Positions 1 to 11,507 of a stretch of 64,000 bases of DNA are shown piece by piece. This stretch comes from Varanus komodoensis (taxonomy: Eukaryota; Chordata; Lepidosauria; Squamata; Varanidae): positions 18,824,438 through 18,888,437 of the forward strand of contig NW_025336481.1 of the NCBI RefSeq assembly GCF_004798865.1, in the 5' to 3' direction. The notes under the pieces are model-generated. The model made no database searches and was not told the origin of the DNA. It was given only the letters and a program-made list of their open reading frames with translations. The position numbers and the translations under genes were made by a program. Every line of letters begins with the position of its first letter. The first letter of the stretch is position 1.

Positions 1-1170
1 TATGGGGCTATTAATACTGCTGTAAACAGAAAGTTATTTGTTCAACAATATGGTTTTATTGAGATCAAATTTCTGCCAGATCCAACAATAAAACAAAATA
101 AAATGTATTTTATTAGAAGGAAAAGGAAAAGGCATTTTTTCTGTTTAAAGCTACATAGAGTTGTGTTTTAAAAAAAAACAAAAACAGTTCTACTTGTAGA
201 AAATGGTAAATGTTTGTGCTTTTTGCTACATTTTTTTTTCCTTAAACAAGAAAAAGCGGCAAAGCTTGCCACTGTCAGGAAATCCTGGTTTAGCAGCCCA
301 CAAGAATGTAAGACGTCTTTCACCTCGAACCAAATCAGTTTTATTGGTGAAACACCCAGGAAAAGTCCCTCTGCAGAGACAAACCTTGCAACAGCGCTGC
401 AGGATACAGGTATCCCAACCAGCTACAAGCTTCAGAGCACAGGCCGGTTTATTCGTAAGTTGTGAGTCATGTACACAGTTTTAAGGCAGTAATGAGATTC
501 TGAATGGGTGAGAGGGTGAGGACAGTGGGGAATAATACAGAAACATTGAGAAATCATACGCATCAGGACAAATGTCATGACCCATCGAAATCCTGGATAA
601 CAGGTAACAAATAAAACAATTCAGAAGTTACAGAAGTCCAACAGGCTTAAAATATTGTGGCTTTTGCAGTCAGAAATACTGAATTCCTTAACACAAGTGA
701 GCAGGGCTACGTAATTTTTCATTGCAAAGGAAGCTCAGCTTCCCCATGGCTTGTTTGATTCTGGGAGGAAATGCATGAATAACGGAGCCCCTGGGGGTTT
801 GCTGCTTTTCCCAGGCGTATGGAGCTGGGGGAAGTTCTAGTTCCTTTGAGTACAGAGCAGAAAGGGTGCTGCTGCCAGATTTTATATTAAAGGACATGCA
901 AAAACATAACTTTTCATTTGAAGATTTATTTGGACCTTCCCAACATCACCCTAGAAACTGTTGCGCCATTCAGTTATGGACTAATATTTTACAGTTCCCA
1001 GTTAAGGAAAATTTGGCCTCAGTAAAGAGTCATTTGAGAGTGCAACATTTTAATACTGTGCTCTATTTTGGAACAGAAATTAAGTACAAAATACGTTGGC
1101 AACTTCCATGAAATAAACATGCAGTAGTCCAAACAGCCAATAACTGGGCCATAAGCTTCCTGGCACAATT
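1..1170. other. Non-coding AT-rich DNA, no recognised element
   Basis: Contains short A-rich tracts and several AATAAA-like hexamers on both strands. Two overlapping frames of 93 and 83 codons at 203-484 have no recognisable domain. This could be UTR or old repeat; nothing decides. Confidence 0.4.
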
Positions 1171-1174
1171 TTAT

Positions 1175-1262
1175 TTCTGCTTGCTTGGAAAAGCAGGTCC
1201 CACTAAGTTCAGGGGAACTTACTCCTAGACAAGTGGCATGCATAGTGGATTGAAGCCTTAAT
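1175..1262. repeat. Short palindromic squamate repeat
   Basis: Matches the pattern 'CTTGGAAAAGCAGGTCCCAC ... ACTTACTCCTAGACAAGT ... GCATAGTGGATTGAAGCC', a degraded member of a very common squamate repeat that pairs GCATG-TTACT-AAGTCCCA arms around a short centre. Recognition is from the consensus pattern. Confidence 0.4.
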
Positions 1263-1383
1263 TTGTGCACCCAGTAACTTAATTAGCTCAACTGATTAAT
1301 CAGGGCAAAGCAACAAAGCAGGCCCAAAATTCAAGGGCAAACATATATTTTTTTCAAAGTCTGGTTTGGTTGGGACAAGTTAT

Positions 1384-2110
1384 TATTGGTGTTGGGGACT
1401 CGAGTTGAGCGACTCACTCCCAAGTCCGATTCAAGTTGCGTCAGTGACTCAAGATTTCTATTGTTTTTATGAACAAGTCATAACTTTTTGACACAGGAAG
1501 GTGGTGGGAGGGAGTGACAAGGGGTGGTATTGCTGTATTGTGTTTCAGTGAATGTGCAAGTGTTTCTTAAGTGTTCTATATGCATTGAAAGGTAAAGTAC
1601 ACACACACACACTGGGCTTTCTCATGAATGATACAATTCCGGCATAAGGATGTTCTAAGAATGGAACTTGTCCATAAGCCAGGGCGGGGCGGGGGGGAGG
1701 TTTCAGCTCTTTTTGGTGCACTTGGCTCTCCTTGGCAGGAAGCGCAACAGCTCTTCTCCTGCCTGCTGCCCCTGCTCTGTTCCTGCACGTTTCCAGGGAG
1801 AATAACAGTGCTGGGGGGCCAGTTGCATCAAGAAAATTATTTTTCCACATTGCAATCTCGATAAATTCAAATAAGAGCACCAAAAATAAATAAAGAGTGG
1901 CTGAAGTAAAAGATTTCAGTACATCACTGAGAGAAATGGGAACATCGGGGGGGGGGAGTTATAACACTCCTACCCCCACCTCCCTTTTTTCTGTTAAAGT
2001 TGGCTCTTGAGATTTGACTCAAGAATTTTGAGACTCAACTTGGACTTGAAAGTAAAGACTTGAGACTTGAGTCAAGACTTGGAGTAAAGAATTTGAGAGC
2101 ATCACTGTTT
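1384..2110. repeat. (ACTCAAG)-rich repeat ends flanking ~520 bp, possible non-autonomous DNA transposon
   Basis: At 1395-1460 and again at 2000-2100 the sequence is dense in GACTCAAG/CTTGAGTC motifs. Read on the minus strand the right edge starts CAGTGATGCTC, like a hAT terminus. A matching left terminus and 8-bp target duplication were not found. The interior holds a (CA)n tract near 1598 and a G run near 1947. Confidence 0.3.
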
Positions 2111-2167
2111 AGTATAAAGTAGAATGAAAACTAAACACTGAAGATCAAGTTTTCTTCTGACAATAGC

Positions 2168-2236
2168 ATGCCAGGGTGGGTTTGCATGCTATGCCAGGGT
2201 GGGTTTGCATGCTATGCCAGGGTGGGTTTGCATGCT
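2168..2236. repeat. Minisatellite, 3 x 23 bp, followed by an inverted half-copy
   Basis: Three exact head-to-tail 23-bp units, each running from ATGCCAGGGTGGG through TTTGCATGCT. The next bases (2239-2254) hold AACCCGCCCTGGCA, nearly the reverse complement of the CCAGGGTGGGTT core, so the last unit can fold into a hairpin. Confidence 0.85.
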
Positions 2237-2259
2237 ATGTTAACCCGCCCTGGCAATAA

Positions 2260-4930
2260 GACATGGCGGGTTGATGGAGGTGCACCCAGACTCAGTGTGA
2301 GTTGTGCTCTCTCCTTTCCTGTTTCCCCACCTGGTAACTCACTGGACTGGCAGCTGGCTCTTTCTTGTACCCTCTCCCTGCTGTAACCATGAGCCTCTTT
2401 TTCACTCACTGCAGCTTTTCCTTCCTTTTCCCCTTCCTTTTTGAAAATTGGAAATCACCTTTCACAATCTCCAAATTGACAATGAGCGACAACCCCTTTC
2501 AAAGTGTCAAAGGGACACGTTAGAGGAGTCATCATTGCTTCACTACCTATTTTCAGAAAACTTCTGCCCCAACAATGTGTGACTATTTCTTTTTAACAAA
2601 GTTCCTATTGAACTTGTGCACTTGCACAATTCTTAGGTCTAAAACGAACAGCTTGCCCGGGCAAAGTCTCAGAGAGTATGTGCTGTGAAAGTGTAGCAGG
2701 CACCCTCCATGCCCATCGACCCAAATAGGCTGCAAAGAGGTGTGCTTTCTCCTGACATTGCTTTCTCCTGGCAGCTGTCAAAAAGTGAGCTATCAAGGGA
2801 AAACAAAGCCACAAGTGATTGTTTCTCTCATGAAAGGGGGTGGACACTTTTTTCGACTGGACCAGACTCTTCTTGGTGTCCTGTATTTTCCCCACCTTGC
2901 CCCAGGTTCCTTCTGTAGGAACCAGAGCTTTGAAAGTTCAGGATTCCTTACAGAGCATTTGGAAAAACCTGATTGTCAAAAAGCTCACTTTAAAAGGACG
3001 GGTGAGTTTTAATTGCTAGCTGTTACAACTCTGTGCTCCTGACAAAAATGTTTACTTTTCCACTTGCCCTAGCCCCTACAGTATTTTTTGGAAGGATGGA
3101 AAAAATGCAGGACACTGAAAAGTGTCAAATCAAGCAGTTGAAGATCTCATCACAAAGGGCATTCCTTTCCTTTGACAGATCCCCTTTTGACAGCTGTCGG
3201 GGGAAACCAAAGTTTCCTGGGGGTTACCTACTGCACTTTGACAGCAAGCCATATTGTCCAGTCCAGGCTACTCATTTTGGACTCATAACCAGTGACCACT
3301 CTTTCATTGTGCTATCTGAGAACTTAAGGGGCTGTCGCTGGTTATAAACCTGGAGGTCCTGAAAGGCAAATTAAAAAAAAAAAAATCAAAAGGTTTGGGG
3401 AAGGGAGGAAAAAGCCAAGTTGTTCCACAATGCTGTTTGGGGTTTGGTGGACTGGTTGGCAGTGAAGATCTGTGAGAGTTTGGCAAGGGTGGTAAGGGAA
3501 GGGTTTTTTGCCACTCTTGCCTAAGAGCTCACTAGCTATTGCTCTGTATCCAGGGTGGGATCAGTTGCCCAGGTTTAGACACCCCAAGAACAAATCACAG
3601 GATGCCAGGATGACTCGTTAGCATGAGCAAGCCAGCCTATGAGAAATGGTCCATATTCACAAGATATGACAACCCACTGTGACCATGGTGAATTGACATG
3701 GTGTGCAAACCCCGTCAATATAGAGCAAATTGTGTTTATTTCAACAAACATGTTAGCATAAAGGCAGCTATATGGAGGTTTTAGCAATGTGCAGGTACGT
3801 TTCAGTTTTAGGAAACCATGGACCATTGATGAGTTTCACCTATTTTTTTTTTTTAATCAGTGGATGGTATTAGTAGTTAAAAATAAGAATGTCGTTTCTT
3901 GCTCTGAGGCAGTCAAAGGAGGAGAGAGCCCTTCTTTTCCAAATATATACCATGAGATAATTCCCCCTACTTTGATCCTAAATCTGGTGGAAAATTAAGC
4001 TTGTGTGTAAGGATCATTAGCTGTTAACAATATGGATGTACTCTCAGTGGGGTTTGTTACCGCTGCTTGGAAAATGTCTAGGCCATACACACATTCTGGG
4101 CTATGGGGCCAGCAAAGCAGCTACCCTTGAGAAAACCTTAATGTATAAGCTTGCAGGAAATATCTTTGCATGCTTTTGTCTGGCTAAACAGACATATTTA
4201 AGATTAAGAGAGGGACATATGGCTGGGATCAGTATGTGGTGTGCTTTCCCTGTGGCAGATCAGCAGCAGTGAATGCGGCATCTCTTCAGGGGAAGAAGCT
4301 GTGCCAAATTCCTTTGGCTCTAGCATGTCCGTTCGTATAGCTACCATTCCATTGACGCAGGTAGCAGTGAAAAGACCTGGTTCAAGTGTGTACGGGCTGT
4401 AATGAGCAAGATCTTTGTCTAAGGGCACAGGATTGTACCTTAGGGGTGTGTGTGTATGTGTGTGCTTTAGTGTTGCGTGCGGAGATCTACAGCAGGCAAG
4501 ATGAAAGGAGGGCTTTTCTTACAGCTCGAGCGATGACAGGGGTGTTGAACCGCAGACCCAGAGATAAAGGAGGCTCACCTTGGCACCAAATCTTGCCCTC
4601 TGAGGCTCTCTGCAACTGGTCCCACCCCCTTTCATGTGATGAAATGATGGTTTCTGAGCTTTTGTGCAATATTTTTTCCTCCCTGTTCTAAAAGGTTGCA
4701 ATGTCTCTTAATACTTAATTGCAGTAAGAGCTTTAGGCTACAATGTGCTGGTTGGTTTGTTTTTTGTATTTCTGTCTCCACGTTTTTTTGTCTTTGACCT
4801 CACCCAATGCCCTTGAGCCCCACCCACTACTGGCTTGCAGTCCCTGAGGGCGTCTCTTTTGGGCTGGAAAAGGATCAACAATTTGGAATTATGGAGGAAA
4901 AGTGAGGGGACCCTTAATTAAGAAACCCTA
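2260..4930. other. Non-coding DNA with clustered TTGACA/TGTCAA motifs
   Basis: No gene is recognised. Eight TTGACA/TGTCAA hexamers lie between 2476 and 3243, including a TGACAGCTGTC palindrome at 3188. A short (TG)n tract lies near 4446-4464. Frames up to 104 codons have no domain. Confidence 0.5.
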
Positions 4931-4944
4931 CCTCCTAATATTCC

Positions 4945-5179
4945 TGCCAACCTTGCAGTTTGAAAGCATGCAAATACAAGTAGATACAGAGGTACCACTT
5001 CAGTGGGCAGGTAACAGTGTTCCGTGCACTTCAGTGTTTAGTCATGCCAGCCACATGACCACGGAGACTGTCTGCGGACAAACGCTGGCTCCCTCGGCTA
5101 GGAAACGGAGATGAGCACTGCCCCCTAGAGTCAGGCATGACTGGACTTAATGTCAAGGGGAAACCTTTACCTTTACCTT
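4945..5179 (+). mobile_element. Sauria SINE, 5'-truncated
   Basis: Carries the body of the squamate tRNA-derived SINE, from CTGCCAACCTTGCAGTTTG through the AGTAGAT and GTCATGCC blocks and CATGACCACGGAGACTG to the tail AAACCTTTACCTTTACC. The tRNA-like head is missing. CTAATATTCC before it and CTAATATCC after it look like the target-site duplication. Confidence 0.88.
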
Positions 5180-5189
5180 CTAATATCCT

Positions 5190-6825
5190 CCAATTTTAGT
5201 CATATCATGGACTCCCTGTAACTTTCTAAAAACAACTGCTAAACTTCATGGGCTGATCTTCTTATCCTCTGTCCAAGCAGATCAGGACATTATCTTTCTA
5301 ATGAAAAGTTTTTATTATGTTAAAGCTGACCAGCCAGGTTGCTTTGTGATACAAAAGAAGAGAATTGCAGAAGTCAGTAACAAAAAACAAAAAACAAAAA
5401 AAAAAAAAAAAAAACAAAAAACAAGCACAGTTAGTAGAATATTGGCCATTAGGGAAATGTGGCTGAATGATATGAAGTAAATTTCAAATTCCCCTCTCCA
5501 AAAACAAATAAACTAATTCAAGGTGGATCATGTTGCTTATGGGTCAATCACCTGGAACAGCTGGTGCTTCTCATTTGGTCCACCCTCTTAACCTGACACA
5601 CTGTGATTGGACAGATGATAAGTCTGTTCCCAACTATCTCAGATTGCTCACTAGGGTTGTGTCGAACCTCTTCAGAACCCAACTCATGCTTGACCATCAG
5701 ACGTATCCCAGTGCTCATCCTTCTGTAAGGAAGACAGCCGAGCCTGCAAAAAAAATTATGAGCATTCACAGACCCCCCAGTTCTGCAACTGGGACTCTTC
5801 CCCAGCCGCCATACTTGGTGACTAACCTCCTTTCTCATTCACTTTCACCAGTGGAGGCACTAGTGTGTGCCAGCCACCATTCCTGGCAGCCAACCTCGGC
5901 GCACAGTCTTTGCGGCTCAATTCCTAGTCAGCATCCAGTAAACTCTGGGTGTGCTCACAAGAATCTCAGACTTTGTGGGTGCTTCAAGCAGACTGGAATC
6001 TGGGGAGTTGTAAACCAGGGAATCTGGTGGATTTTCCACCCAAAGCAGGTTCCTCACACATCCCTACTGCTCACCAGAATATCTCACCAAACTTGAATCT
6101 CTGTCTGGTTCTCAGTGACTGCTTCATTTACCGCTAGATGGCCTTTGCATTTCAGCCGTGAATTCCAAATCCTCCTTCTCCTCCACTTCCGAAGCAGCAT
6201 CTGAATCTTTGAAGACTGTATTATAGAAGAAATGGGCCCAAACCATATGCAGTACCAAGATGTGTGACACAAAAGGTTAGAAGGCTGGACCCTCTGGCCC
6301 AAAGGAATTTGGACCAAGTGCTTCTACATTCTACATTTCTATATCAGGTATTTAGTATGGAGTCACTGTTGCTTGTTTAGTCATTTTTATGGGGCATCCA
6401 CACTATGCCATCATCCAATAATACCCATCCAGCATTTTCTTTATGTTGGTACTGAACTCTTTTCCCTCAGATTGTACAAGTCTAGCTTCTCAGAAAAATG
6501 GAACAGTAGCACAGTCTCCACAGATATAGATGACTGTATTTGAAAAGAGTATGTCTTTGATGTGGCTAATGATATATTGAAAAAATGACCTATCACCCAT
6601 TTATTATAGGTGCCATGTTATGGTTGTATTCTATGAATGTCTGTAGGTGTCATGTTATGGACCCATTTATTTGATCAAAATCAGGATTTTAATTTGTGCT
6701 AAAACACTTTTTTGCAATGATTTTCTCAGTGAACAAGAGGTATAGTTCTATAACCCACAATGTGATAAATTAAATAATAACCATTTTAAAAACCTTTGTC
6801 AATGTTCCATCTTCCTTTTCATGCA
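5190..6825. other. Non-coding DNA including the longest open frame in the window
   Basis: A 188-codon plus frame at 5530-6096 is rich in Ser, His, Pro and Leu, has no recognised domain or codon pattern and has no splice context. It is probably a chance frame or old repeat. A 17-base phrase (TAGGTG-CATGTTATGG) occurs twice at 6609-6660. Confidence 0.4.
5383..5424. repeat. A-rich simple repeat
   Basis: (CAAAAAA)n grading into an uninterrupted A run and back. It could be the tail of a decayed retroposon, but no body is recognised beside it. Confidence 0.7.
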
Positions 6826-6829
6826 CACC

Positions 6830-6955
6830 AGCCTTATCCAACATTCCAGATGTTGTGGACTTAAATCCCCACAAGCGTTATCTGACATAGTCAATGGTCA
6901 CAAATGATGGGGAGCTGGTCCAAAATTTCTGGAAGATGCCAGGCTGAGAAAGGCT
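6830..6955. mobile_element. Palindromic MITE ('ccagatgttttggacta' type)
   Basis: Left arm CCAGATGTTGTGGACTTAA with centre and right arm GGTCCAAAATTTCTGGAAGA pair imperfectly as terminal inverted repeats. Matches a very abundant squamate non-autonomous DNA transposon by pattern. Confidence 0.5.
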
Positions 6956-7289
6956 GAGGGAGGTTGTAGGGCAGAAATGCACACAACAGGGAAGCTTACC
7001 AGCCACGGGGCATGAGCTCCACAGCTATCTTCTTTTGCTTCCCCACAGCATATGGCGTTTAGAGATATGCTTATTTTAAAATTGGAGGTCCCCCTTAGGT
7101 GTTTTAATGAGTGGAACTGGCTCTTAATAAGAAGAACCTTGAGTGGGTACAGACAGGAGAATACATGGTTGGGAATGACTTGGCATGCAGGACTAGAGGA
7201 GGCCAGACTCATTCATTACTTTCCCGCAGGGATGTGAAGATTTTGTGAAATCCATTCTCTCTGTCTTTTGCAGATTGCCGAGTGCCTTT

Positions 7290-7820
7290 TGTTCCATTGC
7301 CCATTGACGGACTGCAGAGAAGAGGCCCAGTCTGCACACATTTCAGTCTGTTTGGTTAGATTTGTCCTCTTCTGAGGAGGAGGCAGAAGGGCAAGAGTTG
7401 GACAGATGACTTGGCAGTTCCAAGGTCACCTAGTGAAGATTATTGAGCAGAGCATGAAAACCAGCACTCCCTGGAAACAGGAGGAGACATTTCAGAGCTG
7501 GGAGAGGAGGCAATAAGGAAAGAGCTCCTTGACCCAGTCAGGAGACGGCAGACAAAAAGAGAAGACCAGATAAGACGTGTCTTGTCTTCCTGTCATCTAG
7601 CCTTCAAGCAGCAGGAACTACTCTGAAGGGTGCCGAAGTTGGAATCTTTTCAGAAACAGAGGGAAGGAGGGGAAGTATCAGTTTGGATCCGACTCTTTAC
7701 ATGGATAGATGTTTTTCTCATATCCCAAAGAGGATGCGACATTGTTACCTGTTTCGTAAGCTGTTATGCTTTAATAAAAAGACTGTTTCCAAAGATTCAT
7801 TTGACTCTGCTGGAGTAGGA
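7290..7820 (+). mobile_element. Possible solo LTR fossil (Gypsy-like)
   Basis: A purine-rich, GAGGAGG-rich stretch ends with CTTTAATAAAAAGACTG, a polyadenylation-signal context typical of LTRs of squamate Gypsy-type retrotransposons. No internal coding region adjoins it. Edges are approximate and no target duplication was identified. It looks old. Confidence 0.35.
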
Positions 7821-7829
7821 AAGAGGGAG

Positions 7830-9050
7830 GGAGAGTCCTGTTCATGGTAGAACTGGATTTTTAATTGATGTACAAGAATTTCATTCTGCTTGCACAACTG
7901 CACACTTGTACTAATGAGCATCAGTGCAAGAGCCAATTCATCCCCCTCTCAAAGTTAAAAACTGGTCCAAAATTCTGTGGAATCCACATGATTTGGAAGA
8001 AGCTGGACTGCTAATGAATCTAGAGCTCAGAGCATTGCAATCTGAACTCACTTGACTCTGCTGTGGGTTTCTGCAACATCTCTGCTTCTGGCATGACCAG
8101 TTCTCCCAAATGACTGAGCATATGCCACACAATCTGTTGTGACATTACAGGGGAGTCTGAGACACCATTTCTGTTTAGGTGGTAGGACTGCCTCACCCTG
8201 TCACCACCCAGTCTAGGGTGGCAAACTACATGAGAAAAAGTTCCAAAAAAAGAACCAGGTTTTTGGTGCCATTAAAGGCCCAGTGGCACAATTTGCAAGT
8301 TGAGCATCATTACCACCAATGTTCCAGCCAAATTCCAATTTGGGGAGAACTGTATTAAAGTACTTTAAAGTCTCCCTGTAGTTCTAATTGGATGCAGTAC
8401 TTGTCTTCTGTTCCAGCCTGTCGAGATGTTGCTGTATATTGTTTACTTGCAGTGCATTAAGCAGCAAGGGACTGGGTGACGTTCTGGTTGCTACTCAGAA
8501 CTTGGTGTTTAACAGATTAAAGTCCAGCAAACTTACAAAGCCTCTTCAGACATAATGAACTCATCTTAGTAAGCACCTGTCTGGGTTACATATCATTGTT
8601 TCAAAATCCTCGTCTCTAATACCTTTCTGGGGCCAACCAAAATATCATAGTATTATTTAAAATTGCCAGGTCTTTTTATTGTGCAAGATGTTACAAAAAG
8701 CAGGTAGTGAGAGAAGGCAGGGGGAAGTGGACTTGATGCTGAAATCATGGCATTTGCATGATGACAGTCTTGAAATGGAATGTGAGAAGAGTCTGCAAAC
8801 ATTCAAATGAGACTGCAGAGGTGATATGATGGTTTTAGGTTTCATTTGGGGCTACTGGGGCTGCCCCTGGGGCTGCTGGAAAGAAGAAGGGCAGATAATC
8901 CTGCCCCCCTCCCCATATAAAATCCAGCTGTTACTCGGACATGTCTTCCTCTCAGGGGAACAAGACCAGTTCCTTTAGCAGTGGAAGCTGCGCGTTTGTG
9001 GCAATTGTGTAAAGGAAGTCGCAGCCAAGAGCTGAGTAGGGCTGTCAAAG
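7830..9050. other. Non-coding DNA, no recognised element
   Basis: Moderately complex sequence with frames of up to 68 codons that match nothing known to me. Two GGGGCTGCTGG-like blocks lie near 8849-8880. Confidence 0.4.
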
Positions 9051-9079
9051 GCAGGGCATTTTGGAGGGCACTGATTCAT

Positions 9080-9128
9080 TGGGTCAGCACAAGTCAGAGA
9101 TGACTTGGTGGCCCTTAACAACAACCAT
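9080..9128. repeat. Short SINE/LINE tail fragment with ACA tail
   Basis: CAAGTCAGAGATGACTTGG followed by CCCTTAACAACAACC resembles the conserved 3' tail 'AGTCGGAATCGACTTGACGGC...ACAACAAC' of squamate retroposons. It is too short for firm assignment. Confidence 0.35.
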
Positions 9129-9129
9129 A

Positions 9130-11499
9130 AACCAGTTTTCCCATTTGGATGTAGCAGGAAATTGCAGGTTAATTGAAGTGCAGAAGTTAGTGTGAGAGGG
9201 GAGAAAGGGCGAGGAGAGAGCTTGTGCTCATGGCCATCATCTTGGCATAAGCCCAGGCTTTTGTTTGTACCAGGAACACATCTTTGTGCTTGCAGGGGTG
9301 GGGAATCATAGGGCACATCATTCTTCCAGCCACAATAGCAACAGATGCCTGCCTGATGCTGTCGGGAAGCAGCTGGAAGGGAGGAGCTTGAGTTGGGCTG
9401 GAGCAGAGTGAGAACTTCTTCTGGTCCACTTGTAAAGAGCGTAGGCGTCAGCTGTCCAGGCGTACGGCCACTTTGCCTCAGCCTGCCCAGTCCTACCCCA
9501 CCTCTCTGCTATCTCAAGCGTCTTAAGTCGTTGCCTCAGTTACTACCTACTTGGAGTTAGCAGCTATTCCTGTACCTGTCCATGCTCTGTTGCTGCCACA
9601 GGGCTCTTGTACCTCATTTTCACACCTTTGTAACTGGTGCTAGAGCACAAAGCAGGATCATCGAAACCCTCACTCTGCACAGTGGGGGGGAGGGGGTCCC
9701 CTTAGCACCCTATTTCTGCCCTGGGGGATTAGGTGACACTCATGAGAACAGCGACAGAGGCCTTCCCACCCACTTTTGCTGTCAACTAGCCTGCAGCACC
9801 AGACATCTTTGATAGCACCTTTTTACTAGACAGAATAGCAGGCCATGCCTTTGTAAAGTTGTGTCATTAGAGGGTTGTGGCCTTTGTTTCTCCAAGTCCT
9901 TTGTCCGGTGTACTCCTCCCCCCCGCCCCCCCCACCCCTCCGCTGCACTCTCCCCATCGGATTAGTGGAATTTGATCTGTCTGGACAGGCCCATCATTGT
10001 TAGGAATGGGAACACTTGAGGCCACAGGTACTTTGCAGCTGGAATCAGATTCACACCTTCAAAACCAGAATAGACAAAAATACTGTTTGGTGCAATATGT
10101 CAGCTTATTGAACTCATTGCTACAAAATGTCAAGAGCAGGAGTTGAGCAAAACAGAATGTGATGTCTCCTGCTGGCTGAGGGGAAAGGAATAGAATAGGT
10201 GATAAGAGATGTATCTTGTCATCTAGAGGCACACATTTCCATATCCCCCCCCCCGTGTGTGTTTGTAAATGTGTGTGTGTGTGCACGCACACGTGTGATT
10301 TGTAGGAGAAAGAGAAGAGGATGTCAGCAGGTGATAGAAATGGTGTATATCAGGTTAACCTATGAAATAAATAGCAAGTAATTTTATCTTGAGACAGAAT
10401 TGGGTCCATTATCTTGGAATAATAGCTTCTATTCAAATTATGTTGTGATAAAGCATGTCATTATACTACACTGTTTCCTAGCACCTGTTTTCTTTTCCTG
10501 TTTGTCAACCTCTCCCTCTCCCTCCTGTGTGTCTGTTTGTTTAAGCATAGCTAGAAAGGTTTGTTTGTGTTTTACATGGGCCAGGTTTGATCAAGTGAGA
10601 CATTTTGCAGAAGAGAATGCCTCCCTCCCTCCCTCTGAATTAGCGAAGGGAACATCATTCATCATGTGGAAAAACACATTGTCAAAACTTTACTGTTGTT
10701 TTTGTCTTGGCAGAAATCAGATATTTACACCTGGTATAGCAATCTTCCATGAACACAGACATGTATACTAGTCTGATTCAAAGATCTGGAGTACAGAATA
10801 AAGACTTCTGAGTTTAGCTTTGAAAATCTTGTTCCTATACAGCAGGAAAATGGGGTGCGGGATAAAGTAAAATATAAATTTGGCTGACTTGTGCCTGATC
10901 AACCATTGTTCTCTCCTAATCCTTTGCAAAATTGTTTGCATAATAGTTTGTACACATGCACACATACTGACTTGTTAACTGGTGTTACTGCCTTGTTTTG
11001 GGAAAAACACCCTTTATCTTTTGACACCACTTAGATGGCAGTAATATTCAGTACCATAATTGTTGTAACTGAGAAGGATGTTTCAAAATGCGCTTTGAAG
11101 TGAAAGCCATCTCTAAAAATAGGTTAAGAATTTCACAGGGTTTTTTCACATTTATTTAGTGAAAGGTTCTTTTGCAATTTTGAAATAACAGGCAGCCATG
11201 TCCAATGTTAGAAAGCACAACTATACACAGATAAGTAGATCTGAATTTGAAAGCCCAGAGATAAAAAATAAATTTAGTGTGACTCAGGCTGATGTGGATA
11301 TATTCAAGCATGAACTGATTTTCAAATAATATTGTAAATGTGATGAACCTGCGGGTAGCCTCAGCATCTGGACCACAGATGTGTCTTACACATGTGGTTT
11401 TTGGATAAGCAGAATCCCCAGTCTTTCCTGTTTACCTTATCCTGCATTACAACTGTCCATTGATCTAACCTCATGCCTAGTTGATACACATACATGTTT
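9130..11499. other. Non-coding DNA with simple repeats
   Basis: G/C runs near 9682 and 9920-9938, and a C run followed by an alternating (TG)n/(CA)n stretch at 10244-10296 that could adopt Z-form. A 123-codon frame at 10400-10771 has a hydrophobic N-terminus but no domain and is not called. Confidence 0.45.
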
Positions 11500-11507
11500 C
11501 CCTAGCC

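Noticed and set aside
203-484. Reversed AATAAA-like site and open frame, possible LTR or 3' UTR
   Set aside because: No termini, duplication or coding neighbour to decide.
5530-6096. 188-codon plus frame, longest in the window
   Set aside because: No domain, no splice or promoter context, and Ser/His/Pro-rich composition typical of translated non-coding DNA.
10244-10296. C run with alternating TG/CA tract as a regulatory Z-DNA site
   Set aside because: Ordinary microsatellite; nothing nearby supports a function.
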